NCBI RefSeq assembly: GCF_013284035.1
Contig: NZ_CP054141.1
Coordinates: 1,426,001 to 1,490,000 of the forward strand
DNA from: Flavobacterium sp. M31R6
GTDB taxonomy: Bacteria; Bacteroidota; Bacteroidia; Flavobacteriales; Flavobacteriaceae
DNA length: 64,000 nucleotides
Direction of reading: 5' to 3'
Shown: piece by piece, positions 42,407-52,508 of the stretch
Numbering within the stretch: the first letter of the stretch is position 1
Layout: every line of letters begins with the position of its first letter
Notes under the pieces: generated by a model
Database searches by the model: none
Told to the model about the DNA's origin: nothing
What the model saw: the letters and a program-made list of their open reading frames with translations, nothing else
Program-made: the position numbers and the translations under genes

Positions 42407-44101
42407 TTAATTTAATTTTTTTTTTAGAAATTCCAACGCTCTTTCTAGAACCTCATCTTTTCTTTCTTGAATTCCTTTTATTGTTGGATGAACTTCTATA
42501 TCAATTTTAACGCCTTTTCTTTGGGTTTCAGTGCCATCAGGATAATAAACTCCAAGGCCACTCATTAAAGATTTAAAACCAATAAATTCTATTTCATTAG
42601 TATTCCCATCCGCACCAGCAGTTTGACTTCCTATTGTTGTTACATTGTCGCCTTTCTGCAAACACATCGTATAATATTCACTTGCACTTTGTGTACTCTC
42701 GTTAACTAATACAATTACTTTACCAGGGTAATATTCATTTTTTATTGGTGAAATTAGATCTGTTTTTTTCCAAATAAATCTACCAGGATAAGATAAATCT
42801 GGCTCTGTTAATTTTGCAAATTCCTTTTTTGTTTGAAATAGTCTTTTTGCTAATGGATAGGGGCGGCTAACAGAAGCTCTCATGTCAATTATAATAGCTT
42901 TGGTAGATTTCATTTCTGACATCATTTTTTCAACATCCTCAATTTCTATGAGAGCTGCCATATTAACATATCCAATGTTTCCATCAACTATTTTATATTT
43001 TTCCTTAATTTCATTTTTTGATTTAAAATCCTTGAAAAAGTAACGGTGAACAATTTTCTCCGAAATTATTTCGTTTCTATTTAAAGATATTTTTAGAGAA
43101 TCAGTAAAACCATTAAATATAGCCCAATAGGAGTTTCTTAATTTAGTATTATAATTTGATCCATGAATGTATTTTAATTTTTCTTGAAGAATGTCATTTA
43201 CATTTTTATCATCCACTTTTTCAATCACGTCTCCAATTCTTAAATCATCCACTTTAGCTAAAGAATCATTTAAAAACTCAGTTATGATTGCTTTTTTGTC
43301 AATTATTTTAAATGATGCGGGAATGTATTTACGTCCAAAAAAATCATTTGTGATTGCTGTATTTGTAAATGTGTGAGTGTCGTCTAGTTTTACGGCTGTT
43401 TCTTTAATTGCTAATTGATATTCGGTAGCGTTTTTTGCATCTTTAAATTTTGGAATCATTTCTCTTAAAACTATATCCCATTTTTGATCCGTTAAATATT
43501 TATAAGGGTAAAAATATTCTACAATATTCCAATATCTGAATAAACTTAATAATCTATAATTTTGTTCTGGAAATTCGAAATTTTTATAATTAGGCTCATT
43601 CGTTATTTTAATAATGCCTAGACTTTTCATTAAGGCAATTTTTGGAGCAACTGTGGAAACATAATGGTTTTGGCCTTGAAATCTATTGTTTTCAATATAC
43701 TTTAACTTTTTAGTAAGTTCATCAGTAAATACATCTGTATTTTGAGTCCAAGAAAGGTCAAAATTCTTGTCAAAATATTCTTTTTTGCTAATATCATCAC
43801 AAGAATTACAAAGCTTAAATGTTCCTAAATTTTCGATCCAGTCCAAATATATTTTAGATAGTTCTTCTTTACTGTTAGCATGTTTCACTTTAGGGAGTAT
43901 CGTTAGCAAGTGTTCATCCCAATTGTAACTTCCTTTGGCAACATTGGGGTGGTAATATTTAAGGAATCCCCATATTTTGCATAATGATGATAAGTTTTTT
44001 ATTTCAGATTCACTTAATTTTGGAGAGTCTATGTTTTGACTATGTATTAAATGTAAATTGAAAGACGTAACTAATAATAAAGCGAAAATCTTTAATTTCA
44101 T
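42407..44101 (-). CDS. Exported S41-family peptidase
   Basis: This 564-residue protein has a signal peptide (to about HLIHSQ), an N-terminal helical region, a PDZ-like section (DLRIGDVIEKVDDKNVNDI) and the S41 catalytic core (GNIGYVNMAAL, AIIIDMRA, VIVLVNESTQSASEYYTMCLQ with the presumed Ser nucleophile). It is probably a periplasmic or outer-membrane-associated tail-specific protease. It starts 95 bp from the TPM genes and is preceded by its own AT-rich region. The target is unknown. Confidence 0.85.
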   Translation of the reverse strand: MKLKIFALLLVTSFNLHLIHSQNIDSPKLSESEIKNLSSLCKIWGFLKYYHPNVAKGSYNWDEHLLTILPKVKHANSKEELSKIYLDWIENLGTFKLCNSCDDISKKEYFDKNFDLSWTQNTDVFTDELTKKLKYIENNRFQGQNHYVSTVAPKIALMKSLGIIKITNEPNYKNFEFPEQNYRLLSLFRYWNIVEYFYPYKYLTDQKWDIVLREMIPKFKDAKNATEYQLAIKETAVKLDDTHTFTNTAITNDFFGRKYIPASFKIIDKKAIITEFLNDSLAKVDDLRIGDVIEKVDDKNVNDILQEKLKYIHGSNYNTKLRNSYWAIFNGFTDSLKISLNRNEIISEKIVHRYFFKDFKSKNEIKEKYKIVDGNIGYVNMAALIEIEDVEKMMSEMKSTKAIIIDMRASVSRPYPLAKRLFQTKKEFAKLTEPDLSYPGRFIWKKTDLISPIKNEYYPGKVIVLVNESTQSASEYYTMCLQKGDNVTTIGSQTAGADGNTNEIEFIGFKSLMSGLGVYYPDGTETQRKGVKIDIEVHPTIKGIQERKDEVLERALEFLKKKLN

Positions 44102-44197
44102 AATTTTTAAATTATGTTGTTTAAAAACGTTGTTTGATTTTTTATAAAATACAAAAGAGAGTCCATACAGAACTCTCTTTTACATTATGTATATTTC

Positions 44198-45025
44198 TTA
44201 CCAGCTTCCGCTTGAACCTCCGCCAGAGAATCCGCCTCCGCCAAAACCTCCGCCGAAGCCTCCGCCTCCGCCTCCGAAACCACCGCCTGATGATCCACCA
44301 CCAAAACCACCTCCGCCACCTCTTCCGAGGCTGCTTAGTATAATGACGTCGAGTAGGCTAGGCCCTCCACCGCCTCGGTTTCCGGAATTTCCTCCACCGC
44401 CAGCATTTCTATTCTTGGATAGTAAAATCAAAACAATAACCACAATGACTATGATTGGTAAAATTGGAAAATCTTTTCCTTTTGTTTGTTTGCGTTCGCC
44501 TTTGTATTTGCCTTTGAAAACATCAATAATTGCACTGGTACCTTTGTCTAAGCCTTGGTAATAACTGCCTGCTTTAAACTCAGGAACGATAATGTTTCGA
44601 ATTATTTCTCCGCCAGTTCCGGCGGTTAGCCTATCCTCTAAACCGTAACCAGGATTGATAGCTATCTTTCTTTCGTTTTTTGCCAAAAGAATAATAACTC
44701 CATTATCATCTTTTGCTGTTCCACCAATTCCCCAAGTTTGCCCCCATTTAGTTGCTAGTTGACTAACATCTTCATTTTGGAGGCTCTCTATAGTGATTAC
44801 TACAATTTGAGTAGTCGTAGAATCAGAATATTTGATCAATTTTTCTTCAAGTTGGGCTTTTTCTTCTGGACTTAGAACATTGGCATAATCATAAACCGAA
44901 GTTTGAAAACTAGGTTTCTTCGGAATCGTAAATTGTGCAAAAATTGAATTTATGCAGAAAAAAAACAGAATTATTTGTAGCCATTGGCTTTTGACTTTCG
45001 TCTTTTGACTTATGACTTTCTTCAT
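44198..45025 (-). CDS. TPM-domain protein with Gly-rich tail (YgcG-like)
   Basis: About 275 residues: signal peptide (FFFCINSIFAQ), TPM domain (YDYANVLSPEEKAQLEEKLIKYSDSTTTQIVVITIESL, WGIGGTAKDDNGVIILLAKNERKIAINPGYG), one transmembrane segment (FPILPIIVIVVIVLILL), then a Gly/Ser tail (SSGGGFGGGGGGF). The TPM fold occurs in acid phosphatases and photosystem repair proteins; bacterial roles are unclear. Its ATG at 45025 overlaps the stop of the upstream TPM gene (ATGA). Confidence 0.85.
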   Translation of the reverse strand: MKKVISQKTKVKSQWLQIILFFFCINSIFAQFTIPKKPSFQTSVYDYANVLSPEEKAQLEEKLIKYSDSTTTQIVVITIESLQNEDVSQLATKWGQTWGIGGTAKDDNGVIILLAKNERKIAINPGYGLEDRLTAGTGGEIIRNIIVPEFKAGSYYQGLDKGTSAIIDVFKGKYKGERKQTKGKDFPILPIIVIVVIVLILLSKNRNAGGGGNSGNRGGGGPSLLDVIILSSLGRGGGGGFGGGSSGGGFGGGGGGFGGGFGGGGFSGGGSSGSW

Positions 45026-45459
45026 CCTTTTGATATTTCGTTTGATAATTCGTTGGTGTCGCCTTCTTGCCAAGGAAAATGCTTTTTCATTTCTTGACCG
45101 GCTTTTAAAATACCATCAATTAATCCTTGTTTGAAATTTCCCTGTTTGAATTGTGCAACCATAACATCACGGGTACTGTCCCAAAAGGTATTGGTAACAA
45201 CATCGTTGATGCCTTTGTCACCACAAATCACAAAGGTTTTGTCTTCAATAGCCAGATAGATTAAAACACCATTTTGTAATTCGGTTTCATCCATTTTTAA
45301 TTCATGAAAAACTTCCATGGCACGATCATACGCATCTAGGGAAGTTGTTTTTTCTATATGAACTCTAATTTCGCCAGAAGTGTTTTTTTCGGCTATTCGA
45401 ATAGCTTCCACAATTTCTTGTTCTTCTTCTTTGCTTAAAAAATCTTCTACTTTTGACAT
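45022..45459 (-). CDS. TPM-domain protein, soluble
   Basis: This 145-residue protein consists of one TPM domain (FLSKEEEQEIVEAIRIAEKNTSGEIRVHIE, NGVLIYLAIEDKTFVICGDKGI) and no signal peptide. It sits between lemA and the membrane TPM gene, as in the usual LemA-TPM-TPM cluster of Bacteroidota. It is translationally coupled to the next gene by a 4-bp overlap. Confidence 0.85.
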   Translation of the reverse strand: MSKVEDFLSKEEEQEIVEAIRIAEKNTSGEIRVHIEKTTSLDAYDRAMEVFHELKMDETELQNGVLIYLAIEDKTFVICGDKGINDVVTNTFWDSTRDVMVAQFKQGNFKQGLIDGILKAGQEMKKHFPWQEGDTNELSNEISKG

Positions 45460-45473
45460 CGTATATTTTTTAA

Positions 45474-45500
45474 AAACCCCGCCATGGCGGGGTTAAGTTT
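45474..45500 (-). terminator. Intercistronic hairpin after lemA
   Basis: AACCCCGCC-at-GGCGGGGTT forms a perfect GC-rich stem between the lemA stop and the first TPM gene, followed on the minus strand by TTTTTAAAAAA. It may reduce read-through so that lemA is expressed more strongly. Confidence 0.6.
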
Positions 45501-45503
45501 TTT

Positions 45504-46091
45504 TTAGAATTTTACTTCAGCAGGTTTGTCTGCACCAGCAACTGCTTCGAAATATGGCTTTTCTTTAAGACCATAGATTCCTGCCAAGATATTTCTTGGG
45601 AAAGTGTTAATGTTATTGTTATAAGGCTTAACGGCTTCATTAAAACGGGTTCTAGCTGTTAAAATTTGATTTTCTGTACTGGCTAGTTCATCCTGTAATT
45701 TCATAAAGCTTGCATCAGCTTTCAGGTTTGGATATTGCTCAACACTAACTAATAATTTTGATAAAGAAGAAGAAACTCCTGATTGTGCCGAATTGAATGC
45801 TGCTAGTTGTTCCGGAGTAACATTTTTTGGGTCAATTGTAATTGCAGTAGCTTTAGCACGAGCTTCGATTACGGCTGTTAAAGTACTTTTTTCATGTTCA
45901 GCATATCCTTTTACGGTGCTTACTAAATTTGGGATAAGATCATTTCTCCTTTGATAAGAAGTGTTAACATTTCCCCAGCTTTCTTTCACGTCTTGTTCAA
46001 GTGTCACTGCATTATTATAAATTCCAGAAGCCCAGCTGTAAATTCCGATGATTACTACTGCTACTATAATCCAAGGCAAAAATCTTTTCAT
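45504..46091 (-). CDS. lemA: LemA family protein
   Basis: This 195-residue protein has one N-terminal transmembrane segment (FLPWIIVAVVIIGIYSWASGIYN) and the LemA coiled coil (LEQDVKESWGNVNTSYQRRNDLIPNLVSTVKGYAEHEKSTL), ending in FPRNILAGIYGLKEKPYFEA. LemA proteins are membrane-anchored helical bundles of unclear function. It is the first gene of the LemA-TPM-TPM operon. Confidence 0.93.
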   Translation of the reverse strand: MKRFLPWIIVAVVIIGIYSWASGIYNNAVTLEQDVKESWGNVNTSYQRRNDLIPNLVSTVKGYAEHEKSTLTAVIEARAKATAITIDPKNVTPEQLAAFNSAQSGVSSSLSKLLVSVEQYPNLKADASFMKLQDELASTENQILTARTRFNEAVKPYNNNINTFPRNILAGIYGLKEKPYFEAVAGADKPAEVKF

Positions 46092-46173
46092 GTTTGTTTA
46101 ATTTAGAGTTTGTTTGTTGTTTAATGTATTTATTTATTGCTTTTTATATTCCCCCATTTGGGGGTTAGGGGGC

Positions 46174-46506
46174 TTATAATTCGTTTTTAATGCTAATCAG
46201 TTGCATTTTTATAGTTTCTAATTTATTGATAATTTCAAATTTATCCATTGTTTTCTTTTGGCCTTCTTTCAAATGGATTTTGGCACCTTCAAGAGTGAAT
46301 CCTCTTTCTTTGACCAAATGATAAATAAGCTGCAGATTCTTGATGTCTTCTGGGGTAAACATTCGGTTTCCTTTAGCATTTTTCTTTGGTTTCAGAATGT
46401 CAAATTCACTGTCCCAAAACCGAATCAAGGAAGCGTTTACATCAAATGCTTTGGCGACTTCGCCTATGCTATAGTATCTTTTGTCTGGTGATAATTCTAT
46501 GTGCAT
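46174..46506 (-). CDS. MerR-family transcriptional regulator
   Basis: This 110-residue protein has the MerR helix-turn-helix (YYSIGEVAKAFDVNASLIRFWDSEFDILKPKKNAKGNRMFTPEDI) and a short C-terminal dimerisation helix, with no ligand-binding domain. The target is unknown. It lies 82 bp upstream of lemA and 87 bp downstream of the M23 peptidase gene on the same strand. Confidence 0.88.
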   Translation of the reverse strand: MHIELSPDKRYYSIGEVAKAFDVNASLIRFWDSEFDILKPKKNAKGNRMFTPEDIKNLQLIYHLVKERGFTLEGAKIHLKEGQKKTMDKFEIINKLETIKMQLISIKNEL

Positions 46507-46593
46507 GTTTTTTATTAATTATACTATTTTTTGAAATCTAAAATCTAAAGTCAGCAATCTAAAATGCTTCGCCAGTTCGCTTCGCTCGGGTCG

Positions 46594-47571
46594 TTAATCT
46601 AACGATTGATTTTCCTGATTCGCTATTTTTGAAATAGCAACGTATTCCACCGCCGAAATATTGCCATAATAAAAATTTAACGGATTCACTACTTTTCCGT
46701 TTTTGTGTACTTCGTAGTGCAAATGTGGCGCCTCGGAACGTCCTGTGCTGCCTACATATCCTATAATGTCTCCTCGTTTAACCGATTTTCCTGCGCGACA
46801 ATTGTATTTGCTTAAATGTCCATAAAGTGTTTCGTACCCATAACCGTGTCGGATTACGATATGGTTTCCAAAACCGGAAGCAGTATTGTCTGCTCTAGCT
46901 ACTACTCCGTCTCCTGTGGCGTAGATTGGTGTTCCTGTTTTGGCCGTAAAATCCATTCCTTCGTGCATTTTTCTTGCCTTGGTAAATGGATCTGTTCGAT
47001 ACCCGAAACCAGAAGCCATTCGTTTTAAATTTTCATTTTTTACGGGCTGTATTGCCGGAATTGCCGAAAGTAGTTTGTCCTTTGCTTTGGCTAATTTTAC
47101 AATTTCATCCAATGATTTGGACTGAATTGCAAGTTCCTTACTTAAGGCATCTACTCTTTCGGTTGTGCTGATTACCAATTTTGAATTGTTATAGCCTTGT
47201 AAAGCGGCGTAACGGTTTATTTTGGAATAGCCTGCTTTTCGTTCTTCTTCCGGAATTGCGGCTGTGTTGAAATAAACGCGGTATAAATTATTGTCCCGGT
47301 CTTCAATATCATCTATTACATCGTCTACTTCGTCCATTTTTTTGTTTAAAATGGCGTAATTCAATTTTAAATTTTCGATTTCCCTTGCTTGCAAACGGTC
47401 TTTTGGTGTGTCAAAATACGGGGTGTTTAATAATATGATGAAGGTCAAAAATCCAAAAATAGCCGATGCTAATAAAAACAGAACGGCAAAGCCAACTTTT
47501 CTTCTCTTTCTGATTTTTATTTTGCGATAAGCCAGATTTACAGAATCGTAATAATATTTTACTTTCGCCAT
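46594..47571 (-). CDS. M23 family metallopeptidase
   Basis: This 325-residue envelope protein has one N-terminal transmembrane segment (VGFAVLFLLASAIFGFLTFIILL), a coiled-coil region and a C-terminal M23 domain with the zinc motifs HEGMDF and HLHYEVH. Such enzymes cut peptidoglycan cross-links or activate other hydrolases. It is a single gene oriented away from alaS. Confidence 0.92.
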   Translation of the reverse strand: MAKVKYYYDSVNLAYRKIKIRKRRKVGFAVLFLLASAIFGFLTFIILLNTPYFDTPKDRLQAREIENLKLNYAILNKKMDEVDDVIDDIEDRDNNLYRVYFNTAAIPEEERKAGYSKINRYAALQGYNNSKLVISTTERVDALSKELAIQSKSLDEIVKLAKAKDKLLSAIPAIQPVKNENLKRMASGFGYRTDPFTKARKMHEGMDFTAKTGTPIYATGDGVVARADNTASGFGNHIVIRHGYGYETLYGHLSKYNCRAGKSVKRGDIIGYVGSTGRSEAPHLHYEVHKNGKVVNPLNFYYGNISAVEYVAISKIANQENQSLD

Positions 47572-47976
47572 ATTTTAAAATACCCTATTTTTGCAAATTA
47601 GTTAAAAGGTAAGTCGAACAAATTTAATAAATGTTTCAGTTGTTCTGCTGTTTTTTTTAATAATAAATAAATGGTTACCTGTCTTTATGAATATTATGAA
47701 GAACTAAAGGGTTGAGGTTCTTACTCCTTTACTTTTTAAGGATTGGATATGTCATTTAGAATGTAGCTCTTTATCTATCGAGTTCGCGTGAGGGATAGAA
47801 GCTAGCTACCAAAGTAGCGCGAATAGCCCGACAGCATTAGGGAAAGGAGCCTAATACCCGGTTGCAATATTTGGCTCCTTTTTCTGATGGGGTCACGCCC
47901 AAAGGATGATAAAAAATAGGTTTTAGATAAAATAATAAATAATAATTCAACGAATTACTGAATATATACAGCAAAA
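47572..47976. other. Intergenic region upstream of alaS
   Basis: This 405-bp divergent spacer contains a structured GC-richer tract (47770-47900) and otherwise AT-rich sequence. No coding ORF is convincing. Confidence 0.45.
47778..47889 (+). repeat. Structured intergenic repeat or RNA candidate
   Basis: The tract has GCGTGAGGGATAGAAGC, the stem-forming GCTAGCTACC/AAAGTAGCGCG, AGCCCGACAGC, and a final AAAGGAGCC...GGCTCCTTTTT hairpin. It is much more GC-rich than its flanks and looks like a dispersed structured element of flavobacterial genomes ending in a terminator. Family assignment is by general impression only. Confidence 0.4.
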
Positions 47977-50607
47977 ATGAAATCACAAGACGTACGTAAA
48001 CAATTTTTAGATTTTTTTGAAAGTAAAGGGCATTTAATTGTTCCATCTGCACCGATTGTTCTTAAAGATGATCCAACTTTGATGTTTAACAACTCGGGAA
48101 TGGCGCAGTTTAAAGAGTATTTTTTAGGCCTTGGAACACCAAAAAGCAACAGAATTGCCGATACGCAAAAATGTCTTCGTGTTTCCGGAAAGCATAATGA
48201 CTTGGAGGAAGTCGGGATTGATACGTATCACCACACGATGTTTGAAATGTTGGGGAACTGGTCTTTTGGCGATTATTTTAAGAAAGAGGCGATTCACTGG
48301 GCTTGGGAATTGTTGACTGAGGTGTATAAAATTCCGAAAGACATTCTTTATGTTTCTGTTTTTGAAGGAAACCCGGATGAGAATGTACCTTTTGACCAGG
48401 AAGCTTGGGATATTTGGAAAACGTTGATTGACGAAGACCGAATTATTCTGGGTAACAAAAAAGATAATTTCTGGGAAATGGGGGATCAAGGACCTTGTGG
48501 ACCTTGCTCTGAAATCCACGTTGATATTCGTTCTGCTGAAGAAAAAGCTTTGGTTTCAGGAAAATCGTTGGTGAATAACGATCACCCACATGTGGTTGAG
48601 ATTTGGAACAACGTATTTATGGAATTTAATCGTAAAGCCGATGGTTCTCTAGAAAAATTGCCTGCTCAGCACGTGGATACCGGAATGGGATTTGAGCGTC
48701 TTTGTATGGTTTTACAAGGAGTTCAATCAAACTATGATACAGATGTTTTTACACCACTGATCAGAGAAATCGAAACGATTACGGGAGCCAAATATACAAT
48801 TAAGGCAAAAGACGAAGCCGAAGAAAAAATAAATATCGCGATTCGTGTAATAGCGGATCACGTGCGCGCGGTAGCTTTTGCTATTGCCGACGGTCAGTTG
48901 CCATCAAACACGGGAGCTGGTTATGTAATCCGTAGAATTTTGCGTCGTGCAATTCGTTACGGTTTTACTTTCCTGGATACAAAAGAGCCTTTTATTTATA
49001 AATTGGTAGAAGTCTTGAGTACGCAAATGAGTGGGTCTTTCCCCGAAATTCGTTCACAAAAAGCCTTGTGCTCGAATGTGATTCGTGAGGAAGAAAGTTC
49101 TTTCTTGAGAACTTTGGATCAAGGATTGGTGTTGTTGGATGCTGTGATTAACACTAATTCCGGAACTGTAATCGATGGTAAAAAAGCATTTGAATTGTAT
49201 GATACTTATGGTTTTCCAATCGATTTAACGGCTTTGATATTGTCTGAAAAAGGTTTGGAATTGGACGAAAAAGGTTTTCAAGAGCAATTGCAATTGCAAA
49301 AGGAACGTTCCCGTGCCGCTTCTAAAGTTACTGCAGGAGACTGGAATGTTTTGGTGGAAGATGATGTTCAGGAATTTGTGGGTTACGACCGATTGAAACA
49401 CAACGTTAGAATCACTAAATACCGCAGAGTCGATAGTGTAAAAGATGGTGAAATTTATCAGTTGGTTTTCAATGCTACGCCTTTTTACGGTGAAAGTGGA
49501 GGACAAACCGGAGATAAAGGATATCTAGAAGCTCAAAACGGTGATATCATCTATATTATTGATACTAAAAAAGAAAACAACCAAACGGTACACCTTACTA
49601 AATCATTGCCAGATAATTTAACGGATAGTTTTACCGCTGTGGTGGATGCAAATCAAAGAGCAAAAACATCTTCGAATCACACGGCAACTCACTTGTTACA
49701 CCAAGGATTGCGAAAAATATTGGGAACTCATATCGAACAAAAAGGTTCGATGGTGCGTTCAGCTTCTTTGCGTTTTGACTTTTCTCATTTTGCTAAAGTA
49801 ACGGATGATGAGATTAAAGAAGTAGAGGATTTTGTGAATGCCAGAATTCGTGAAAGCTTGCCATTGATTGAAAAAAGAGCCATTCCAAAAGATCAAGCAA
49901 TTGAAGAAGGTGCTATTGCGTTGTTTGGAGAGAAATATGGTGATTTGGTTCGAATGATCAAATATGGTGATTCGGTAGAGTTATGTGGAGGAACCCACGT
50001 TCCTAATACGAGTGATATTTGGCATTTCAAAATTGTATCGGAAGGGGCAGTTGCAGCCGGAATAAGACGTATAGAAGCAATTACCAGTGATGCAGCTAAA
50101 GATTTCTTTGAATCGCAATTACTTTCTTTTTATGAAATAAAAGAAGTATTGAAAAATGCAGTTGATCCTGTAAAAGCAATTCAAACATTGCAAGATGAAA
50201 ATACTTCTTTGAAAAAACAATTGGAGGTTTTATTGAAAGATAAAGCCAAAAATATGAAAGGCGAATTGGCTCAGGAATTACAAGAAATCAATGGTATTCA
50301 GTTTCTTGCCAAACAAGTTGATTTGAGTCCGGAAGGAGCTAAAGACTTGGCTTATGAATTAGGAACTTTAGGAACAAATATATTCTTGGTATTGGCTACT
50401 GCTGAAGCCGGAAAACCAATGTTGTCTTGTTATATTTCCAAAGAATTGGTTGCCGATAAAAAACTTAATGCGGGTCAGGTGGTTCGTGAATTAGGGAAAT
50501 ACATCCAAGGTGGAGGAGGAGGACAGCCTTTCTTCGCTACTGCAGGAGGAAAAAATGCAGATGGAATTGCTGAGGCTTTGGCTAAGGCGGTTGAGTTTGT
50601 GAAGTAA
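47977..50607 (+). CDS. alaS: Alanyl-tRNA synthetase
   Basis: This full-length enzyme has 876 residues. The N-terminal class II catalytic core starts [17 protein letters not shown] and includes [10 protein letters not shown]. The editing domain has the zinc motifs HTATH and CGGTH, and the C-Ala domain ends with [20 protein letters not shown]. It charges tRNA-Ala and clears Ser/Gly misacylation. It is monocistronic, followed by a strong terminator. Confidence 0.98.
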   Translation: MKSQDVRKQFLDFFESKGHLIVPSAPIVLKDDPTLMFNNSGMAQFKEYFLGLGTPKSNRIADTQKCLRVSGKHNDLEEVGIDTYHHTMFEMLGNWSFGDYFKKEAIHWAWELLTEVYKIPKDILYVSVFEGNPDENVPFDQEAWDIWKTLIDEDRIILGNKKDNFWEMGDQGPCGPCSEIHVDIRSAEEKALVSGKSLVNNDHPHVVEIWNNVFMEFNRKADGSLEKLPAQHVDTGMGFERLCMVLQGVQSNYDTDVFTPLIREIETITGAKYTIKAKDEAEEKINIAIRVIADHVRAVAFAIADGQLPSNTGAGYVIRRILRRAIRYGFTFLDTKEPFIYKLVEVLSTQMSGSFPEIRSQKALCSNVIREEESSFLRTLDQGLVLLDAVINTNSGTVIDGKKAFELYDTYGFPIDLTALILSEKGLELDEKGFQEQLQLQKERSRAASKVTAGDWNVLVEDDVQEFVGYDRLKHNVRITKYRRVDSVKDGEIYQLVFNATPFYGESGGQTGDKGYLEAQNGDIIYIIDTKKENNQTVHLTKSLPDNLTDSFTAVVDANQRAKTSSNHTATHLLHQGLRKILGTHIEQKGSMVRSASLRFDFSHFAKVTDDEIKEVEDFVNARIRESLPLIEKRAIPKDQAIEEGAIALFGEKYGDLVRMIKYGDSVELCGGTHVPNTSDIWHFKIVSEGAVAAGIRRIEAITSDAAKDFFESQLLSFYEIKEVLKNAVDPVKAIQTLQDENTSLKKQLEVLLKDKAKNMKGELAQELQEINGIQFLAKQVDLSPEGAKDLAYELGTLGTNIFLVLATAEAGKPMLSCYISKELVADKKLNAGQVVRELGKYIQGGGGGQPFFATAGGKNADGIAEALAKAVEFVK

Positions 50608-50628
50608 CAAACTTTTAATGATACTTAA

Positions 50629-50666
50629 CCCTTTCAGAGTTCAAAACTCTGAAAGGTTTTTTTTTG
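50629..50666 (+). terminator. Terminator after alaS
   Basis: CCTTTCAGAGTT-caa-AACTCTGAAAGG followed by nine T's. Confidence 0.9.
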
Positions 50667-50735
50667 GTTTAAAACAGAATGTTATTTTTTGAAAGTATTC
50701 AAATTATAAACTAAATTCGTTGTAAATAAAAAGTA

Positions 50736-51668
50736 ATGAATTTCACAACCAAAATTAATATTCCTAATCATTCCAATCCTATAGACTACAACTCCAAAAT
50801 TGTCTCATTGGGTTCTTGCTTTGCTGAAAATATGGGAGATAAATTCCAATATTTCAAATTTCAAAGCACGATCAATCCATTTGGAATTATTTTTAATCCA
50901 GTTTCGATTGAGAGAATTATTGACAGGGTTGTTAACGATATTTTATTTACTGAAGAAGATATTTTTTTTTATAATGAGCGTTGGCATTCTTTTGAAGTAC
51001 ACTCGGATTTAAGTCATTCGGATGCAACAGAATTATTGGAGAATCTGAATCAAATTCTTCGAGAAACCAAAAAGCGATTAGAGGAAGCAACACATATAAT
51101 TATTACCTACGGAACATCTTGGGTGTATCGAAGCATTGAAAAAGATACTATAGTGGCCAATTGCCATAAAGTGCCCCAAAAACAGTTTGCCAAAGAATTG
51201 CTTTCTGTTGAAATTAGTACAGGGAGTATAAAGAACACGATTAACTTAATTCAATCATTAAATCCCAATTGTAATTTCATTTTTACTGTTTCGCCGGTAC
51301 GACACCTCAAAGATGGTTTTGTGGAGAATCAAAGAAGTAAATCTCATTTGATTACTACAATCCACAATCTGCAATCTGAATACTTTCCGAGCTACGAAAT
51401 CATGATGGATGAACTCCGGGATTATCGTTTCTATGCCGATGACATGGTGCATCCTAGTCAGGTGGCTATTGATTATATCTGGGAACAATTCAAAGAATCC
51501 ACCATTTCTGAAACGGCTTATCCAACGATGGATGCTGTCGAAAGTATTCAAAAGGGTTTGCAACACCGTCCATTTAATCCCCAATCGGAGAACCATAAAA
51601 AATTTGAAGTCAATCTTCAGTCGAAAATCGCTACATTAGTGGCTCAATATTCATTTATGAAATTTTAA
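50736..51668 (+). CDS. GSCFA domain protein
   Basis: This 310-residue protein shows the defining LGSCFAENMGDKF motif near residue 27 and the family's SGNH-like layout (FTVSPVRHLKDGF, DDMVHPSQVAIDYIW). It is probably an esterase or acyl-modifying enzyme of the SGNH superfamily, with the substrate unknown. The downstream DUF4230 gene begins 3 bp after its stop, so they are co-transcribed. Confidence 0.9.
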   Translation: MNFTTKINIPNHSNPIDYNSKIVSLGSCFAENMGDKFQYFKFQSTINPFGIIFNPVSIERIIDRVVNDILFTEEDIFFYNERWHSFEVHSDLSHSDATELLENLNQILRETKKRLEEATHIIITYGTSWVYRSIEKDTIVANCHKVPQKQFAKELLSVEISTGSIKNTINLIQSLNPNCNFIFTVSPVRHLKDGFVENQRSKSHLITTIHNLQSEYFPSYEIMMDELRDYRFYADDMVHPSQVAIDYIWEQFKESTISETAYPTMDAVESIQKGLQHRPFNPQSENHKKFEVNLQSKIATLVAQYSFMKF

Positions 51669-51670
51669 TT

Positions 51671-52291
51671 ATGCTAAAAAGAATTTTAGTTGGAGCAGTA
51701 GTAGTAGTGGCAATAATTTTGGCATTCAAATTCTGCGAATTCAAAAAAGGGGACGAATCTTCTTTAGACTACAATACCAATTTGATTCAACAACAAATCG
51801 TGAATGTGGGTAAATTGGTGGTTACCGAAGGACATTTTTCGGAAGTAGTAACTTATAAAAATCAACAAAAGTACATGATGGATATGCTTTCGTTTGAGAA
51901 AAAAGCATTGATAATCGTTAATGCCGATGTTACCGTATCCTATGATTTACATCAGATGAAATACGATATTGACGAAGCCAATAAAACCATCACAATTCTA
52001 AGCATTCCGAAAGAAGAAATAAAAATAAGTCCAGACATCAAATTTTATGATGTAGAACAAAGCCAGATGAATCCGTTTACTGGAGACGATTACAACAAAA
52101 TCAACAAATCGGTAAAAGCTAATTTAGCTAAGAAAATAGAAAAATCATCCTTGAAATCCAATGCCCAAAACCGTTTGATAAGTGAGTTATCGAAGATTTT
52201 GATTCTTACAAATACGATGGGATGGAAACTGCAATACGACGGAAAAGTGATTGAAAATGAAAAAGATTTTGCTACAAAAGTAAAACTTTAG
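51671..52291 (+). CDS. DUF4230 domain protein
   Basis: This 206-residue protein has an N-terminal membrane anchor (ILVGAVVVVAIILAFKFCEF) and a DUF4230 body (VGKLVVTEGHFSEVVTYKNQ, ALIIVNADVTVSYDLHQMKYDID). It is probably exposed in the periplasm. Its function is unknown. It is tightly coupled to the GSCFA gene. Confidence 0.82.
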   Translation: MLKRILVGAVVVVAIILAFKFCEFKKGDESSLDYNTNLIQQQIVNVGKLVVTEGHFSEVVTYKNQQKYMMDMLSFEKKALIIVNADVTVSYDLHQMKYDIDEANKTITILSIPKEEIKISPDIKFYDVEQSQMNPFTGDDYNKINKSVKANLAKKIEKSSLKSNAQNRLISELSKILILTNTMGWKLQYDGKVIENEKDFATKVKL

Positions 52292-52508
52292 ATGACAGTT
52301 TTTCAAGAATGAGAAGAGATCTAAATCTCATCAAACATTTGAACTTATTGACAAGTATTAGAACAATCTCACAATAATTTTAAAACATATTAGGGGAATT
52401 GTATAACTTATAAAATTATAGTTATTGCATATTTGTAGATTCAAAAATTTCTAATAAAGGGCAGGAATAGTGGAAACGCCATCGCATTCAATTACAAAGA
52501 TTTTCTAT

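Noticed and set aside
44134..44561. Pro-rich and Arg/Leu-rich plus-strand ORFs
   Set aside because: They are the reverse reading of the Gly-rich tail of the TPM protein.
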